Shown: piece by piece, positions 47,564-60,677 of the stretch
Layout: each line of letters begins with the position of its first letter
How positions within the stretch are numbered: position 1 is the stretch's first letter
NCBI RefSeq assembly: GCF_036785885.1
Contig: NC_092317.1
Span: 5,582,501 to 5,646,500 of the forward strand
Length of the DNA stretch: 64,000 bases
Direction of reading: 5' to 3'
Source: Coffea arabica
Lineage: Eukaryota; Streptophyta; Magnoliopsida; Gentianales; Rubiaceae
The notes under the pieces: model-generated
The model's input: only the letters and a program-made list of their open reading frames with translations
Databases searched by the model: none
Told to the model about the DNA's origin: nothing
Program-made: the position numbers and the translations under genes

Positions 47564-47878
47564 CTTCCACATTATTTTTTTTTGTCTGTATGTAAACAAA
47601 AAGACTGCAGCCTCATTTGATTAACAGTTGAAGAGATTTCTTGGCCTTTATATCATTTTTTTTTCTGTTCCTGTGAATTTATGTATGTTTATTTGTTTGG
47701 ATCCATTAGTCACATTATGATTTCAGCTTAAAAAATTGTCAAAAGCTTAGATTGAGACTAAATTTTGTTAATTTAAATTTATGAGAAACGTAAAATTGAT
47801 ATTTTAAAAGTTAAAGATGAAAAAATTTATTTGATAAAATGTGAGGAACATTTTGAACAAAATTTTCAAAGAAAAAAA

Positions 47879-48643
47879 TGATTAAAAATTGTTTTTGACA
47901 CATGGGATATGTTCACAGTTAACTAGCTACCTCATATATCTGTGTTCATATGAATCAAATTCTGAATTGAATACAATACCGCAGATGTCAACATCACATA
48001 TGGAACCCAAAAAAGTACAACCCTTTGGAATAATATTCGGTGATTTGGAGGGCCTAGGGCCCATTACACAGTAGCTAAATGGGAGTTGACGTTATAAAGG
48101 TTTTAACATGTTTTTACTTTTGCCCTTTGTTTACTATAATAGCAGTATAAGATAATTCCTTCAACTTTTCTCCGCGGCCCTTTACGCTTTAGTGCGGCCT
48201 CATCCATACAGATCATATCCTTCCCAATTTACCAGTTCATTGACCAGTACTGAACCCTCAAAAGAAAAATAAATAAATTCAGAAGTCACATTGCACCTGG
48301 CCCTACCACGAACCCCACACATCCCACTTGTACGAACACGATTGGCCTTCCTTAGATCTAAATTGGCTCACCCCTAAGTTCGACAAAACGACATCATTCC
48401 TTTACCTCCCGAGACGCCCAACAGAATAAAAAGACTCCTGATTCCGTCAGATTCTCCCGCAAGAAGTGGTCAAGAGCAGAAGAGTCAGGCCTCTCCAGTC
48501 TCCACGACTCCCAAAACCTTTTCTCTTCGAACTCTCTTCCTCGCCTTCCTTCCTTCATTCCTCTTTTCCCATCTGCATCGTACATGCACTGATGTGTAAT
48601 AAACAAAAGTAAAAGAATCATTCTTGAAATAACAGGAAGAAGA
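47879..48643 (+). promoter_or_regulatory. ALMT promoter and 5' leader
   Basis: Includes the source copy of the 73-bp segment (48562-48634), preceded by a C/T-rich stretch (48480-48560) typical of a plant leader. No clear TATA box is visible. The start codon at 48644 has an A-rich context (gaagaATGG). Confidence 0.45.
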
Positions 48644-51600
48644 ATGGTAGGAAGAACGGGCTCGTTTAGGCAGAGTTTTGCTGAGAAAAGAGAAAGGGAG
48701 AGGCTTTTATCATCACATAGGTCAGGAGATTTTTCGGAGCTGCCTCGATTCTCACGTTCTTGGGATGATGGGGCTGAGGAACGGTTTGGTTGTGGATGTT
48801 GTTCGTCAATGAAAGACAAGTTCTTGGAGTTATGGAAAAAATTGATGAGTGTGGCTATCAGGGCATGGGACACGGGAAAAGCCGACCCCAGAGTGGTTGT
48901 ATTCTCTGCAAAGATGGGATTGGCTATGATGCTTATATCTTTGTTGATTTTCTTGAAGCAGCCAACTGCCATGAAAGATCTTAGCAGATACTCTGTTTGG
49001 GCTATTTTAACCGTTGTTGTTGTCTTTGAGTTCAGTATAGGTACGAATGCTTTTCAGACATTCTCTGTTCAGTTTTTTTTAAATCTTTATTTTTTAAAAA
49101 TTTCTTTGAATTTTTGTGGGGTTTTTCTGGGATTTTTTTTTGTTTAGACTATATGTTTGTTGCCATGGTTGCTACAGAGATACCTAGAGAAGTGTCGGTG
49201 GGGAAGGCCTTAATTTTCAGTGTTCTGTGAGGTTTATTATCATGGTTGTGAGGACTTCAGTGGAAGGTGTGAAAGATATCTTTTCAGATGATGAAGTTTG
49301 ACAGCAGCGAGGAGTTTGGAATCTGTAGGCTCTTAAAATATGGTGGAAATCAGCCAAGAGTGTAATTTTAGTGATCATTTTGAATTCATGGCCTAAAGAA
49401 TTCCAGCAATTTATTGTTGTCTAAGTTGTGGGGGAAGAAGTAAGAAACATTTGCGTTCAAATTATATTTTGTTTTAGAAAATCTTGAGGCATTTAGGCAA
49501 GTATAAGTTGCTATAATATGGAGTAACAGTTACTTATCATTCTCTAGTATCCGTAAGCTAAGCAAATCCAAGAGTTAAGAGTACGCGGTGGTGACAGTCT
49601 GGTTTAGAGTTGGTTGAGTTATTTCATTTTATGTGCTCTTGAGGAACCGTCACTCTAATTCTGAATAGCATCTAACAATATAAATTCCACCTTGTCATGA
49701 ATCTTGGTATTCTACATCATAAAATTTTTCCTTTCTCAGCCTTTTCGATCTCCTGATTGTTGGGTTGATGAATTTTCTTTGTTTTCCTTTTATTGCAGGA
49801 GCCACTCTGAGCAAAGGATTTAATCGTGGATTAGGAACACTGTCAGCTGGAGGGCTTGCCCTTGCAATGGGAGAATTGTCCAAACTGGCCGGAGAATGGG
49901 AAGAAGTTATTGTAATCTTTGGGATATTAATCACAGGTCTGATATTCGGGTCAGTGTTCCAACCTAGTGTAACCTTGCTTTCCTTTTGGTTTATAACTGA
50001 ACTGATTATGATGTTCTTGTTGTGTTTAGGTTTTTGCATCACCTGTGCAAAGTTCTATCCCACAATGAAGCCCTATGAATATGGATTTCGAGTATTCCTG
50101 ATAACATATTGTTTTGTAATGGTGTCTGGGTATCGGACGAAAAATTTCATGGATACAGCAGTCACCCGGTTTGTGCTCATTGCTTTAGGTGCCAGTGTTT
50201 CTTTGGCAGTGAATATATGTATTTATCCCATCTGGGCTGGTGAGGATCTTCACAATTTGGTTGCCAAAAATTTCACTAGTGTTGCTAATTCCTTGGAAGG
50301 TTAGCTGATTTTGCAAATTACATCCATTACTTCTTCAGGTTTTGTTATGTATTCTGTATGACTGCATGCTAAGGTTGCTTTGCAAAACATCCTTTTAGGT
50401 TGCATCAGTGGATACCTTAACTGCGTTGAATATGAAAGGGTCCCTTCAAAAATTCTTACTTACCAAGCATCGGATGATCCAGTGTACAGTGGATACAGAT
50501 CAGCCATGGAATCCACAAGCCAGGAGGATGCTCTGGCAAGCTTTCTTTTTGTTGACCTACATGGGTTGATTACCTGCAAGATATATTAGTTTATTTTTCT
50601 GACTTAAAAATGTTATGGTTTTAGGTGAGTTTTGCCGTCTGGGAGCCACCTCATGGTCGTTACAAAATGTTCAACTATCCATGGCGAAACTATGTGAAAG
50701 TCAGTGGTGCTTTAAGGCATTGTGCATTCATGGTCATGGCATTACATGGATGTGTACTTTCAGAGATACAGGTAATGTTATGCTTACATATCTTCAGCGC
50801 TGTTCTAATTTATGCATGTGTTGGATGATTTTTTCTACTGTAACACAAGTGGCTATGATGATTTCTATAGTAATTTCACTTGCCTCCAACAAAAAGATAT
50901 TTCAGACGTTCTGTCATAGACAGATTTTGACCAAAAAGTAAACCTCATCTAATGCCCCCCCTCGCTATCAAGTTTTCTTTTATCTTCTAACTCAAGTGCC
51001 AAACATTATGCTTTCTGGCAGTCTGATTTGAACTGACATAATTTCTATATTTGTGTGGGTGAAATATATTAGAGAAACATGTGTAACCTTTAATCACCCC
51101 AAGTTATAATATGACCGTGGTAAGCAATCATAATTGTCTGACCATATTGTGTCACTTTTCCGTTACATTAGTTGATAAATTTACAATCTTTTTTAATGCT
51201 AAAGAGTGCACAACTTAAGATTTTATTGTCTTGTTTCTAGGCTCCTGCCGAAAGAAGACAGGTGTTTCGCAATGAACTCCAGAGGGTTAGTACAGCCAGT
51301 GCAAAAGTGTTGCGGGAGCTTGGCCAGAAGGTGAAAAATATGGAGAAACTGGGTTCACATGATATGCTGTATGAGGTGCATGAGGCTGCGGAAGAGTTGC
51401 AGAAAAAGGTCGATCGAAAATCTTACCTCCTTGTCAATTCAGAAAGCTGGGAAATCGGAAAACCTGAGGGAATAAAGGTTCCACAGGAATCTCTGGATAT
51501 GACTGATGATGGAAACTATTTAAATGGAAATAATAACTTCCATGAAACAGCTATTGACATAAGAGCACTTCATCTCTCGAAAAGTTGGGATGACAGAAAT

Positions 51601-51924
51601 TTTAACGCAAATGTTAACTTCAACCCTCCTGCAGCAGTTGCATCAGAGAATGAAACTGAGAAACAGAAGTCACGGCCTATAGCTGTGTTGCCTGAAGCAA
51701 ATCAAATACCTGAAAATGATGAATCGAAGACGTACGAAAGTGCCAGTGCCTTGTCTTTAGCAACATTTGCATCTCTTCTCATTGAATTCGTAGCTAGGCT
51801 TCAAAATCTTGTTGACTCATTTGAAGAGTTAAGCGAGAAAGCAAAGTTCAGGGAGCCTGTCAACTCGTCAGAAGCAGCAGCTGAAGAAGTGGGCTTGTGG
51901 ACCAGATTATGCAGATGTCTGTAG
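48644..51924 (+). CDS. ALMT-family anion channel (aluminium-activated malate transporter, ALMT9-like)
   Basis: Six exons: 48644-49040, 49799-49936, 50030-50299, 50399-50535, 50625-50771 and 51241-51924. They encode 590 residues, close to the roughly 600 of vacuolar ALMT4/9-type channels, which pass malate or chloride across the tonoplast and shape guard-cell and vacuolar ion balance. The N-terminal about 80 residues are hydrophilic and basic. Hydrophobic spans follow (about 84-104, 118-133 and further ones through exons 2-3). Family blocks include [40 protein letters not shown] and [20 protein letters not shown]. The hallmark WEPPHG is at 320-325, and the C-terminal half is a long helical cytosolic domain. 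Intron 4 (50536-50624) uses a GC donor. Intron 2 (49937-50029) is 93 nt, in frame and stop-free. A MITE lies about 100 bp after the stop. Confidence 0.93.
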
Positions 51925-53343
51925 CGCTCAAACAGGGATGCAATGAATTGAATTGCGACTATTACAGTCAATAACAAATCATAGTAAACACCAGCATATA
52001 GCAACATTTGAGTAGAGGCTAGCATCCTTTGAAAATAACATTTGAGATATTTTTACTGTAGCACTTTTTATGATGTGATGTATGTGAGATAAAAAGGTAA
52101 TTGGGAAGATAAAAAGGTGTATTGGAAATTGTAATGGTGATGTAAGCAAATATATTTGGCCAAATAACTTGCTATCCAAACACACTTATGTTGATGCCTT
52201 ATATAGAGTAGTTGGTAGAATTTCATAGTGCCTACCATTGTGGTGAAATGGAACTGACCAACCGGGAACTGGATCTTGGTTTGAAGAAATGTGGTAGCAC
52301 TGAAGGAAATTTGTCTAGTAAAAAGCTTCATTTTGAATCCTTTTACCTTCGTTCTTCTTAGCTTTTCTTTTCAGAAGCTCCATTCTAAGTTCTCACTATG
52401 AAATATGGTCGAGTTATTTGCTTTGTGGAATATTAGCCCTGCATTATTTACAAAAGCAAATCCTACGAGTCCCTGCTTGCAGAACTATGCTTAAAGAACT
52501 GATCAGTTTATTTGAGAGGGACAGTGGGCACAAATGATTTAATCTTCATCCTGCTTTGGTTAATAGCTCAAAATTTTCTATGCTAAAATTAGGAGAATGT
52601 GGAAGGAGATTATTATGTCTTAAAAGAATGTTGTATGGATTGGAATTTTGTTTTCTTTTACGACAAAGAATGAAGAAGACATTTATGCTCGAAAGTCAAA
52701 AATATAATGGGGATAGTGGAAACAATCTAAGGACTATTAAAAAGTGCACTGAAAAACATATTATTAAAGAAGACCAAAAGTAGTGAATCTTGGTTCAAAT
52801 CAAAAATACTTTTTACTTTCAAGAAATTTCATGGCAAGTTTTCAAGTCTTCTTGTGTTGAAGACCAAAGCAATAAAGCTGACTCCAATTTTCAAGTGCAA
52901 CCTGTTCTGAACTCTGATCTCATGCTTTTATTGTTACTTTTTTATTCACTTTTTAAAATTTTAAAGCTGAAAATAAGTTAAATTCAGATGCTGCTAAATA
53001 ACAGCTTTTTGAATTTTAACTTACAATTTTTTTGCAAAAAAATCGGAAAAATATGAAGACAGGTTAATTAATATAAAATTACTATTAATCAAATTATTAA
53101 CGGATTGAATTTTTTTTTTTTTTTTTTTGGATAGCAACAGAGAGTCTCCTTTTCAAACAAAAACAAAGAAAAGAAAAAGGAAAAACCGCGAAATACCTGA
53201 CAGAGCCAAACACGCCCTAAGCACTTCTCAGTAAAATTCTTCATTTCTTCAGCCCCAATTGTGCTCCAGAAAAGTTCAAAACTCACAAAAATTAGAAAAT
53301 TTTGAGCCTTCATATTTCAATTTTGACTTTTCACGTTTCCCAT
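51925..53343. other. 3' region of ALMT and intergenic DNA
   Basis: Contains a family-A MITE (52029-52185) in or just beyond the ALMT 3' UTR and a T-run at 53109-53128. No gene recognised. Confidence 0.45.
52029..52185. mobile_element. Family-A MITE beside the ALMT 3' end
   Basis: The right end aataacttgctatccaaacac is intact. The left end is shortened to aaaataacatttgagatatt. The core is close to 23791 and 30145. Confidence 0.7.
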
Positions 53344-53352
53344 AAACCCTAA
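53344..53352 (+). promoter_or_regulatory. telo-box AAACCCTAA
   Basis: Lies 97 bp before the PP2A-A start codon. This motif is common near the transcription starts of plant housekeeping genes expressed in dividing cells. Confidence 0.45.
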
Positions 53353-53448
53353 TTCATTTCTTCCAAAGTCGAAACTTTGATCTAATCTCGTTAACAATTT
53401 GTGCATTTCCAACACAGAAGTGGAATTGGAATTGGAATCAGAATTACC

Positions 53449-56400
53449 ATGGCGATGATCGACGAGCCATTGTATCCAATTGCGGTATTAATCGACGAAT
53501 TGAAGAACGAAGACATTCAGCTCCGGTTAAACTCGATCCGCCGACTCTCGACGATTGCGCGAGCCCTCGGAGAGGAGAGGACGCGGAAAGAGTTGATTCC
53601 GTTTCTCAGCGAGAATAATGACGATGACGACGAGGTGTTGCTGGCCATGGCGGAAGAATTAGGAGTTTTTGTACCGTACGTTGGCGGTGTAGAGCATGCT
53701 AATGTGTTGCTTCCGCCTCTGGAAGGGCTTTGTAGCGTTGAAGAGACGTGTGTCAGGGATAAAGCTGTGGAATCTTTGTGTCGAATTGGATCTCAAATGA
53801 GGGAAGCTGATTTGCTCGAGTTTTTTATTCCTCTCGTGAAGGTAAGCTCCGATCAAGTATCTCTTTTTTATCAAAAGAGGAAAAAAAAAAAGGATAGATT
53901 TGGATTCTTCCTATTTGTTGCTTGCGAAATTTGAGCTAGGAGGAATTGTGCTTGGAAAAGTTAATGTTAGCACCATAAGATTTAAAAAGCTGCAAATTTG
54001 GTTGATAGGCATAGATTCTGAATGTGATTTGGCTGGGAAAATGTGATTTGTTGTTTGACAGATTAATATGATGCACTGCAAATTGAAGGTAGGAAATAGA
54101 AAGTGAGGTGTATGGTATCAGCTGATTTTGCAAGCATCACGGCTTAATTTGGACTCATTTGAGTGTTAATGAAATACATATTTCTTTGATATGTGCATTA
54201 AAATGTTCCGTTGTCATTTAGTTTAGTATTTTGGTTGGTTTGCAAGTACTAGTTAATGAGCATTTATTTCCTACATGCATGAAAAGTTGCCATGTATCTG
54301 GTAATTTAATGCATTTAGCATCTGGAGATGGTGCATACAAAATCTTTAACACATGACCGGTTTACAATTATAACTTGGACAGATATCAGCAATGGCGTTT
54401 TAGATCATGTTATTCGTGTGCTGGGGGAGACATAGAAGAGATTATATTAGATTTATTCTCAGGTTCATAGAGAGATGTTGGAGTGAGCGTTACTTGGAGT
54501 GTTTGAAATGTGAAGTACTGCATTCGAGATTCTTCTCACTTGTATAAGTTCGGGATGTTATGTATGGATACATTTCCATTTCTTTGCTGCATAGAATGTA
54601 CACTTGATGGATCATGTTTTACATAGCTTCAAATGAACGAAACTGATATAGTGCCACTTGAACTGTTTTAACTTGACTCATTTACATTTTCTAACTAGAA
54701 TTGAAGTTAAAATTTACTTCAATGAACGTTATGCTATATTGGGTATTTATCTTTGGGTGTAAGCTGATATGAAAGCTATTGCACTGTCCTCTGCCCACTG
54801 CCCACTGATAAGCATGGATAGTAGGTGCTGAAATGTGTTTATTTAGTATTTGAATATGAATAATGGTTTCTTGGCTACCAATTAGTCACGGTTATCTCTC
54901 CCTCAATATTAGAAGTTACTTAATAAAATTGGATGATGATACTGATAGGTTTATTTGAGTAGGCAATCTACTTCAGATTGTGTAGTTCTGTGGATGGATA
55001 TCAGTTATAGTACTTTCATATTTTGCTTACCTTTAGACTGTGTGATGACAAACTGGGTAATCGATAATATAGTTTGACTTACGAGGAAAAAAATTAACTA
55101 AAGCATAGATTCTGGAAAATTTAGTTATTTTGGAGCTTCTGATGACCAAAAAATGCAAACTGAGGTAATCTCATGGTTTGACGTGTTAAAGCATTTGCTT
55201 CCTTGAAACTTGGTGCAGAGTGAACAGTAGTCTGTTCTTATCCTCTTAGTGCCTGCTGAGTTTTCAGAGACTTGCAGTTGTGGATGTCGTGAACGTTGGA
55301 TGGCACACCTGTTTTCTGCATGTGTCATGTGAAATTGTTCGGCATTTTGCTTTTACACGTTTTTGTTGCCATGTAGCATCCGCTAAATAAAGCCTATTTG
55401 AGTTTTCCTTTTAGTTTTACCACACAGTATGTAGCTTCTCTGTTGCTTGAATTTCTTTATTTTTATTTTCTTTGTAATACTTGTACCATGTAGTCATATT
55501 AACTTATATGTATGAAAAATTTGAGCATATGTAATCAAAATGATATATGATATACCTTTGCTGATATAATTCCGCATATAGAGACTAGCTGCGGGTGAGT
55601 GGTTTACAGCTCGAGTTTCTTCTTGTGGATTGTTCCATATTGCTTATCCCTCAGCCTCAGAGACATTGAGAAATGAATTAAGGACTATATACAGTCAGTT
55701 GTGTCAAGATGACATGCCCATGGTGAGGAGAGCAGCTGCAACAAATCTAGGAAAGTTTGCTGCTACCGTTGAACCAGCTCATTTGAAGACTGACATAATG
55801 TCAATGTTCGAGGATCTGACTCAAGATGGTATTTTTTTATCTACAACTTTTCTATCAGATAGATGCTAATTTGATTGTGACACACTTGCCATTTAACAAT
55901 AAAATTTGTTTCTTTGGTTTAGTTGTATGTGCCGCTTTTCCTTCTCTCTTTTCTTTGCTCTTATCGTTATTTGAAGTATGACATACTCTTAAGGAAAAAA
56001 TAACTGCCCATCAAATCCTATGCCGGTGTAACATGCTTCAGTAATTTGACTTTGATTTTTATCTTAACAAAAAGTTTATACAGTTGGAGCCATGTTTCAC
56101 TTTGTATTTGAAAGTGACCGCCAATAGTTGATATTTGGACGTAAATACAATGAGTAACCTATGTCTGGCCCTTTTCAATGTTTACCATTAGTTTGGAGGT
56201 CTAATGGATCAATGAATTTGTTGGCTAATATACTGATATACTCTTAAGGTAATGACTGATATACTCTTAAGGTAAAGCAGTCATTGTGCCTGTGGTTGCT
56301 TATTGGACCATTCTCGCTATGAATAAAATATCAGTGTAAACAAATAAATCTGTTCTTTAACGAATATTACCCAGCTAAGAAGGTCATTTTTTCTATTTCA

Positions 56401-59400
56401 GATCAAGATTCTGTGCGATTATTGGCTGTTGAAGATTGTGCAGCTCTTGGGAAGCACCTGGAGCCTCAAGATTGTGTGGCACATATTCTTCCGGTTATAG
56501 TTAATTTCTCACAGGTAGGTCCAGTTTTAAATATATATTCTACAAAAAGCCTTTGCTAGTCTAAGCTTGCTTATAGTGTTTTATTAGGTCCTTACCTTAT
56601 GGATGTTTATCCATACTATTTTAGTTTTTGGGTGGCTTTGAAATGTGTTATTTACTTTCAGTGAAATTTGACAAGTTTCTAAAGTTATTCACTTTTGCCT
56701 TAAGTTGGTACTAAGTATATCAATTCCTGGTTACTGTTTTTATTGCTAATGAAATTTTGTTCATTTTCTTTCCTACTCATCTTTGGTGGTAATAGTTGTT
56801 TTTAATGTGATTGGATCTTTGTAGTAGCATTTTTTATAGTATCACAACCTATTATTGGATTTGTTCTAATTGATTTTCTAGCTACTTCAATAACAGGACA
56901 AGTCTTGGCGAGTTCGTTACATGGTTGCCAACCAACTCTATGAGCTCTGCGAAGCAGTGGGGCCAGAGGCCACAAGGTAGAAGTTGCTTACATTAGCCAT
57001 TATACAAATCGTTAAAACATTGTTGCTATATTCTCTATCTTGCAGTTAAGTGATATGGTTTTTTTATTCTTGCTCATCTGTGATCTCTGTTATTGTTAAG
57101 AACGGATTTGGTTCCTGCATATGTTCGGTTACTTCGTGACAATGAGGCTGAAGTTCGCATAGCTGCTGCTGGAAAAGTAACAAAATTCTGCCGAATATTA
57201 AGCCCTGAGCTTGCAGTTCAGCATGTCTTACCCTGTGTGAAGGTATAGAAGTTACTGGAATTCTAATTTTGCTTTCCCTCCATTTCTGTGCTGCTGTTAA
57301 ATTTTTTGGCTGGACTATGTAGCTTTTTATAGCAATTTATTTCTGTATCTAAAGACTGGAGAATGAGCAATTAACTTTTTCTTTCGTTTGCAGGAATTAT
57401 CTTCAGACTCATCCCAGCATGTTCGTTCTGCTTTGGCCTCAGTCATAATGGGAATGGCTCCTGTTTTAGGAAAGGTAGAATTTGTTTTCGCTCTAAAATG
57501 TTTGCATCGTTTTGGTTTCCTGTGTTGCTATTGTTAGCTTGAAAGTTCCAATTTTTTAGGGCTAATCCAAAACGTTTGTATGTTTATGTGTTTGGTAATT
57601 TATATTCTTATCACATGATTAATAAATTTATTTACAATACATTATTGCCTTTCTGGGATGAAAACTTGTTAAGAGTTTCTGATTTCCAGTGCAACTTTTA
57701 AAATCATCTTGATCAGTTCATATCAATTAATACTTTCAGTTTCAATTATTGTTGTTTAAACGACTCTATTCAAGTCTTATTTTATCCTTGTGTGTAACTA
57801 TTTTAACGAAAATGGTGATTCATGGAAGTCATCGATGCTTATTTAGTTGGCTTCTCACAACGAGTTTGTCAAGGGACTCTCTTTGCTTATCAAGATATGA
57901 CCATATGTGATACTAGTTGAGCCTCATAGATCCTTAAAGTTCCATTTTAGCGCTGTGGACAATCAAACTGTTTAAGTACCTTGTCGGTTTATCTTCCTGA
58001 GCACTCAAGGATTGTGGAAAAGTATCTAATCCTGCCAGTGTTTCTAGTTTTTGTTTATCCTGTATCTCCTGTGGATAGCTTGTTCATAATATGCACTAGA
58101 TGTTCGACAATCTACAAATTTGTTTGTAATGATTACTGTTACAATTTTCTTCAAATAAACTTTTTGACTGTATTTAATTTCTCTTCTCACTTACCCTTCA
58201 ATATGTGTCTTCTCTCTTTTGATTGTTTCAGGATGCAACTATAGAGCAGCTTCTGCCTATATTTCTTTCACTTCTGAAGGATGAGTTCCCTGATGTTCGA
58301 CTAAACATTATTAGCAAGCTTGATCAAGTGAACCAGGTCTAGTTGCTTGCTTACAATTATTATCTGTTTATAACTTTTGCTGCAAGTCCTTCCCAAGTTT
58401 CGCGTTTCTAGTTCTTGTCCTTGACGAGTTCAATTTCAATTAGAAGTGCAAATTGCCTAATGATGCAGGTTATTGGAATAGATCTGCTTTCCCAGTCCCT
58501 CCTACCGGCTATTGTTGAGCTTGCCGAAGATAGACATTGGAGAGTTCGACTTGCAATTATCGAGTACATACCTTTATTGGCTAGTCAGTTGGGTGTTGGC
58601 TTTTTTGATGATAAGCTTGGTGCACTGTGCATGCAATGGTTGAAAGACAAGGTGTGTAGAGTTCTTTTTTGCCAGTGAGAATGTTAATGGGAAGAGTTGC
58701 TGGTGTAAAGATCTATAGCTTTGAGTATTTCTTGCATTTGTATTGTTCTTTGTCAATGTTTCTGAAAATTTTGAGTACTTTGTGAGGACCCTTCCTGTCG
58801 TATTTTGCCATCCCTGGATCAAATAAAGGGTTAGTTTAGCTATTGCTATAGACAGTTATCTTCTTGTTTGCCAACTTTTATTTTATTTTTGACAACGGAT
58901 TGGGGACTCCTAGGTACATTTACAGTGTGGGAAGTGATGTATACTAAAGAAAATGTGACTTCAGAGTAAAATTTTTCTTGTTAGTAGAAGTGACAACTAC
59001 TCTGCAATCTGCTACGGCACATTTACCCTACATGGTAGGATTGCACATTTAGTTTCTATAGTTGGCTTATTAGAAGCCTGTAGAATCTTGAATTATTTTG
59101 TCACTTAATGCAACTTCAAAGGCATCATTTAGGCACATTAGTGCAAGCACTACCTTTTCTATTATAACCAACAGAGATAGGCTGCCTATTTCCTGCTTCA
59201 GGGTTAGTTGATTGTTCAGCACAGTACATAATTTTAGCTCTTTACATTAGGTGATGCTATATGAGCATTAGTTCTGGATTTGCAATGATTCTGTCCATAG
59301 GTTTTCCTAAGCTTCCCCTGCATGAACCTCAAAAACTCTACAACCTGGGCTGTAAATTAAAAGTGGCATTTGGATCTTCTCTGTTCATGTAGTGTATGGG

Positions 59401-60677
59401 AGGCTTATTGTTGTGAAGTTCTCACTCATTAATGATTTGCTGTTAATACTTCATAGGTTTTCTCAATTCGAGATGCAGCAGCAACTAATGTGAAGCGCCT
59501 TGCTGAAGAATTTGGTCCAGAATGGGCAATGCAGCACATTATTCCACAGGTTGCTTTTATGATATTTTTGCATATTCATTTCTTGATGAAGTTGCACAGA
59601 GCTTGATATCTTGTATATTTCGAAAGGAGGCAAAAGCTGCTAGTAAGCTCGTTGTCTCTCTGTGTGCGCGTTCACGTGTGTGTGTGTGTGTGCTTTTTTT
59701 TTTTTCTGGAAACTATGCACAGTTTAAGCACAACATATTCAGGGTACATCTTTGTGCGATAGAGCATCTGAATAGATATGAAGCCTAGTTATTTGAGTAT
59801 TCACTATCTGCTGTTATTTATGAAAGCTTTTTCCTGTTTCTTCTTTTTTTTTTGGTGGACTTTCCCACAAGTATTACTTATTAACTTGGCTGTTTTGGAT
59901 CAGGTTTTGGATATGATTAATGACCCACATTACCTTTACCGAATGACCATTCTTCATGCCATTTCGCTTCTTGCTCCTGTAATGGGTTCTGAAGTTACAT
60001 GCTCTAAGCTCCTACCTGTGATTGTGGAAACAGCAAAGGACAGGTCAGTTTTCAAATTATCATTCTTGGTTAGGGACAGTACGCACTTTCCTGTCAATCT
60101 TCTCAGAAGTGATCACATATCAGGGTTCCAAATATCAAGTTCAATGTTGCAAAGGTGTTGCAGTCTCTTGTTCCAATAGTTGATCAGCCGGTACGTAGTT
60201 TTTCTTCTTCTGTAGTTAATTTAAGTGATTCCAGAACGTTCAGTGGCCTTCTTGCTATGAAATTTTGAGTATATTACTTTGTTTATTGTATATCCAAAGG
60301 AAAGCGCTTTGGAAAGAGACGTCTTGATGATGTTGTTATGCTGAAATTGGGGTTTCCTGTAATGCTTTGGAAAGTTTGAGAGTCTTCATTTGTCTGCTTT
60401 TCCGTTCATAGAGCAGCTTTTTGTATCACTAATACTAATTCTTTTGCTATCTTTGCACTGAACCGAGGCTTGAATTTGCCAAATTCAGACAGGAAACATC
60501 ACATTAATGCTTGTTGCACTTGGTGACTCCCATCTAATTGTGAATGCTTAAACGCAGGTTGTAGAGAAGACAATCCGACCATGTCTGGTTGAGTTAAGTG
60601 AAGACCCAGATGTTGACGTGAGGTATTTCGCCAACCAAGGACTACAGGCAATCGAACAGGTTATGATGTCGAGTTAA
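53449..60677 (+). CDS. PP2AA: Serine/threonine protein phosphatase 2A 65-kDa regulatory subunit A (scaffold)
   Basis: Twelve exons: 53449-53841, 55582-55828, 56402-56514, 56897-56976, 57101-57242, 57394-57474, 58232-58336, 58469-58651, 59457-59549, 59904-60043, 60124-60190 and 60558-60677. All introns are GT-AG and all phases agree. They encode 587 residues, the family's standard length. The protein is a horseshoe of about 15 HEAT repeats that holds the catalytic C and variable B subunits of PP2A in cytosol and nucleus; plant forms act in auxin transport (PIN dephosphorylation) and brassinosteroid signalling. Recognisable blocks are [20 protein letters not shown] at the N-terminus, SEN(N)[72 protein letters not shown], and [15 protein letters not shown] near the C-terminus (stop TAA at 60675). 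The start at 53449 (ccATGGCG) is set by family similarity; the frame stays open upstream. I see no break or missing repeat. Confidence 0.97.

Larger units (their letters stand above)
45387..47867. mobile_element. Pack-MULE-like element, 2.5 kb
   Basis: The terminal inverted repeats are about 90 bp (left gggaaaatcgttcaaaacgt; right, reverse complement, gaaaattttgttcaaaatgt). The flanks are aaagaaaaaaa at 45376-45386 and 47868-47878, an 11-bp duplication as expected for Mutator-like elements, though low-complexity. Inside are a second block of 'fccctcat'-style subterminal repeats (to about 45710), a 73-bp exact copy of the ALMT leader (45766-45838), a Copia integrase fragment (46107-46398) and a nested hAT element (46419-47563). 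No transposase frame is present. Confidence 0.8.

Noticed and set aside
48394..48972. Long minus-strand open frame (192 codons) opposite ALMT exon 1
   Set aside because: It lies antisense to a well-supported ALMT exon and its leader, has no family resemblance, and is open by chance because of the sense codon use.
53401..53448. N-terminal extension of PP2A-A using the upstream open frame
   Set aside because: The frame is open but begins without family similarity (repetitive GIGIGIR). The ATG at 53449 gives the standard N-terminus and length.
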